The notes below the pieces were generated by a model that made no database searches, was not told where the DNA came from, and saw nothing but the letters and a program-made list of their open reading frames with translations. Source: Myxococcales bacterium (GTDB lineage Bacteria > Myxococcota_A > Polyangia > Polyangiales > Polyangiaceae). Taken from it: a stretch of DNA of 64,000 nt. The stretch lies in assembly GCA_016703425.1 (NCBI GenBank), contig JADJCA010000031.1:279157-343156 (forward strand), written 5' to 3'. The position numbers were made by a program, and so were the translations under genes. This document shows positions 63,036 to 64,000 of the stretch, piece by piece. How positions within the stretch are numbered: the first letter of the stretch is position 1; each line of letters starts with the position of its first letter.

Positions 63036-63592
63036 TCACGCTCGCCCGCTGGAACCCGCGTTGGTGAGCCGCGCGGCCGCGTCGCGCGCGCCGAGATGCG
63101 CGAGTAGTGACCGATGGCCCCCGGACTCCATGCGGTTCTTGATGCCCTTCACTTGCGCCAGGCCTTCGTCCATCTTGTCGGCAACGTCGGCGCTCGAGAG
63201 CCGCAGCAGGAGAATCTTCACCTCAAGCGGCTCGCCATCGCGCGCGCGGGTCTTGCGCGGCCCGACGTTGATGCGGCCCTTCTCGCCCTCGCGGATCTTC
63301 CAGGTGAGGTAACGGCGGTCGTCGCTGCCCGTCGAGCGCCCGACGACCTCCGGGTACTTCGCGTGCAGCTCCTCGATCGTCATCGACGCGAACCGACCGC
63401 GCTGGCCGCCGACGGCGATGCTCTCCGGCGAAGCGTCGTCTCGAGCTCGAGCGCCGACGTCGCGCGCGCTGGTGCGCGTCGGGCGCTGCGGCTCTTCGGC
63501 GGGTGCAGGCTCGACGGCAGGCGCGGCGTTAACGCCTCCTCCGTGCGCCAGATCTTGGCCTTCGTCTTCGCGGTCTTGGTCTTCGTGCTCAT
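63036..63592 (-). pseudogene. DUF2924-like small protein gene, frameshifted near its start
   Basis: ATG 63592 with AGGAG 7 nt upstream begins MSTKTKTAKTKAKIWRTEE, a Lys/Thr-rich start. Another frame continues NAAPAVEPAPAEEPQRPT and then MTIEELHAKYPEVVGRSTGS, DDRRYLTWKIREGEKGRINV, ending with helical sequence at 63036. The segment ELHAKYPEVVGRSTGSDDRR resembles DUF2924-type proteins often found beside site-specific recombinases in phage-like regions. One indel near 63535 would join the parts. Function unknown. Supports an island-like character for this end of the window (inference). Confidence 0.55.
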
Positions 63593-63724
63593 GACTGCTC
63601 TCCTCGTCGGGCGCTGGGTACACGTCGCCCTTCACGCGCGCGCCCGTGGCTCGCGTGGTGGGCTTGCGCTCCGTGATGGAGCGCGTCGTCGTTCATGTCG
63701 TCAGCACTTCCAGGCTCGCGGGGC

Positions 63725-63993
63725 TTACGCGAGGTCGATGGCGCGCAGGTCGCTCGACACGAAGCTGAAGCGTCCCTCTGCTGCGAGCCAGGGCTGCACC
63801 TCGACGCGGTCGTCGGCAGTCACGCCGCCCGCGCGCGCGAGTCTTTACTCGTCGCGGATGTACGCCGTCTCGGTCCGGGTCATGATCGGCGCGCAGCGCG
63901 TTCTTCAACACGGCGACGATGCGCGCACCTTGGCCGCGCAGGTAGGCGTGCTCGGTGCCCGTCGTAGGTCGTCGTGGTGCCGAGCGTCGTCAT
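63725..63993 (-). pseudogene. Small unidentified gene, several frameshifts
   Basis: ATG 63993 begins MTTLGTTTTYD. Other frames continue GTEHAYLRGQGARIVAVLKN, MTRTETAYIRDE, and GGVTADDRVEVQPWLAAEGR with a stop at 63725. Read together these give one about 88-aa protein, which needs about three single-base corrections. Unknown family. Co-directional with the DUF2924-like gene; a 35-codon frame lies between them (from about 63697) but is not convincing. The last 7 bases of the window lie upstream of the start. Confidence 0.4.
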
Positions 63994-64000
63994 CGCTCCT

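Noticed and set aside
59866..64000. Second copy of the tRNA-Asn 3' end marking an integrated element
   Set aside because: I looked for the GCAGGTTCGAGTCCTGC arm downstream and did not see it within the window; an integrase was not found either.

Overview
This is a 64-kb piece of a very GC-rich bacterial chromosome. The features point to Myxococcota, probably Polyangia-like. These are: many lipoproteins with Ala/Pro-rich linkers after the lipidation Cys, a VIT/VWA protein carrying an AgmX/PglI-type domain, thrombospondin type-3 repeats, RTX repeats, a type IV pilin, and a TonB-dependent receptor with its own TonB-like N-terminal domain. The taxonomic call is inference. There is no rRNA operon, and the only unambiguous RNA gene is a tRNA-Asn.

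Layout. 1-10.6 kb: a divergent lipid/alcohol-oxidation locus. A leftward, 4-bp-overlapping chain runs GMC oxidoreductase, lipase-like protein without the nucleophile Ser, intact lipase, small Cys-rich lipoprotein, MMPL/RND exporter, LolA-like outer-membrane lipoprotein-sorting protein (cut by the window edge). Facing it are a Tat-type subunit-3-like protein and a cholesterol-oxidase-like GMC enzyme. 10.6-24.3 kb: mixed housekeeping and regulation, with a CDF metal exporter, a two-domain cyclic-nucleotide-binding protein, hrcA, an extensin-like protein, an RluA-type pseudouridine synthase, a receiver-domain protein followed by a 48-aa micro-protein that copies its tail, valS, a prephenate dehydrogenase-chorismate mutase fusion, and a lipoprotein hydrolase. 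24.7-34.6 kb: an ArnT/PMT-like glycosyltransferase, a pilin, two divergent lipoproteins (alpha-toroid and heparinase-like) and a Cys-repeat lipoprotein. 34.7-48.9 kb: hslO, an acyl-CoA dehydrogenase behind a perfect 20-bp palindrome, several secreted or lipoproteins, an RTX protein, a lipoprotein methyltransferase-like protein, a large VIT-VWA protein and a papain-like lipoprotein. 49-53.3 kb: a TonB-receptor operon with two lipoproteins behind a 27-bp palindrome. 53.3-59.9 kb: cysS, a c-heme lipoprotein, a TSP3-repeat protein, an SGNH hydrolase, a YdeI-like protein and tRNA-Asn. 60-64 kb: a differently behaving tail holding broken copies of a macrolide phosphotransferase (mph) and hflX, then two small genes of possible mobile-element type.

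Reading-frame quality is a theme. Seven otherwise convincing genes in the first 60 kb each carry one single-base indel that splits them, mostly at short homopolymers. In every case, correcting one base restores a length divisible by three. The last 3.6 kb carries many more. The isolated cases look like base-calling errors. The dense tail may be real decay of a resistance island beside tRNA-Asn, or a low-coverage contig end.

Most promising as undescribed biology: the coupled lipase/pseudo-lipase/GMC/MMPL/LolA locus at 1-10.6 kb, the receiver protein plus tail micro-protein at 16.4-17.3 kb, and the palindrome-controlled TonB-fusion receptor operon at 49-53.3 kb.
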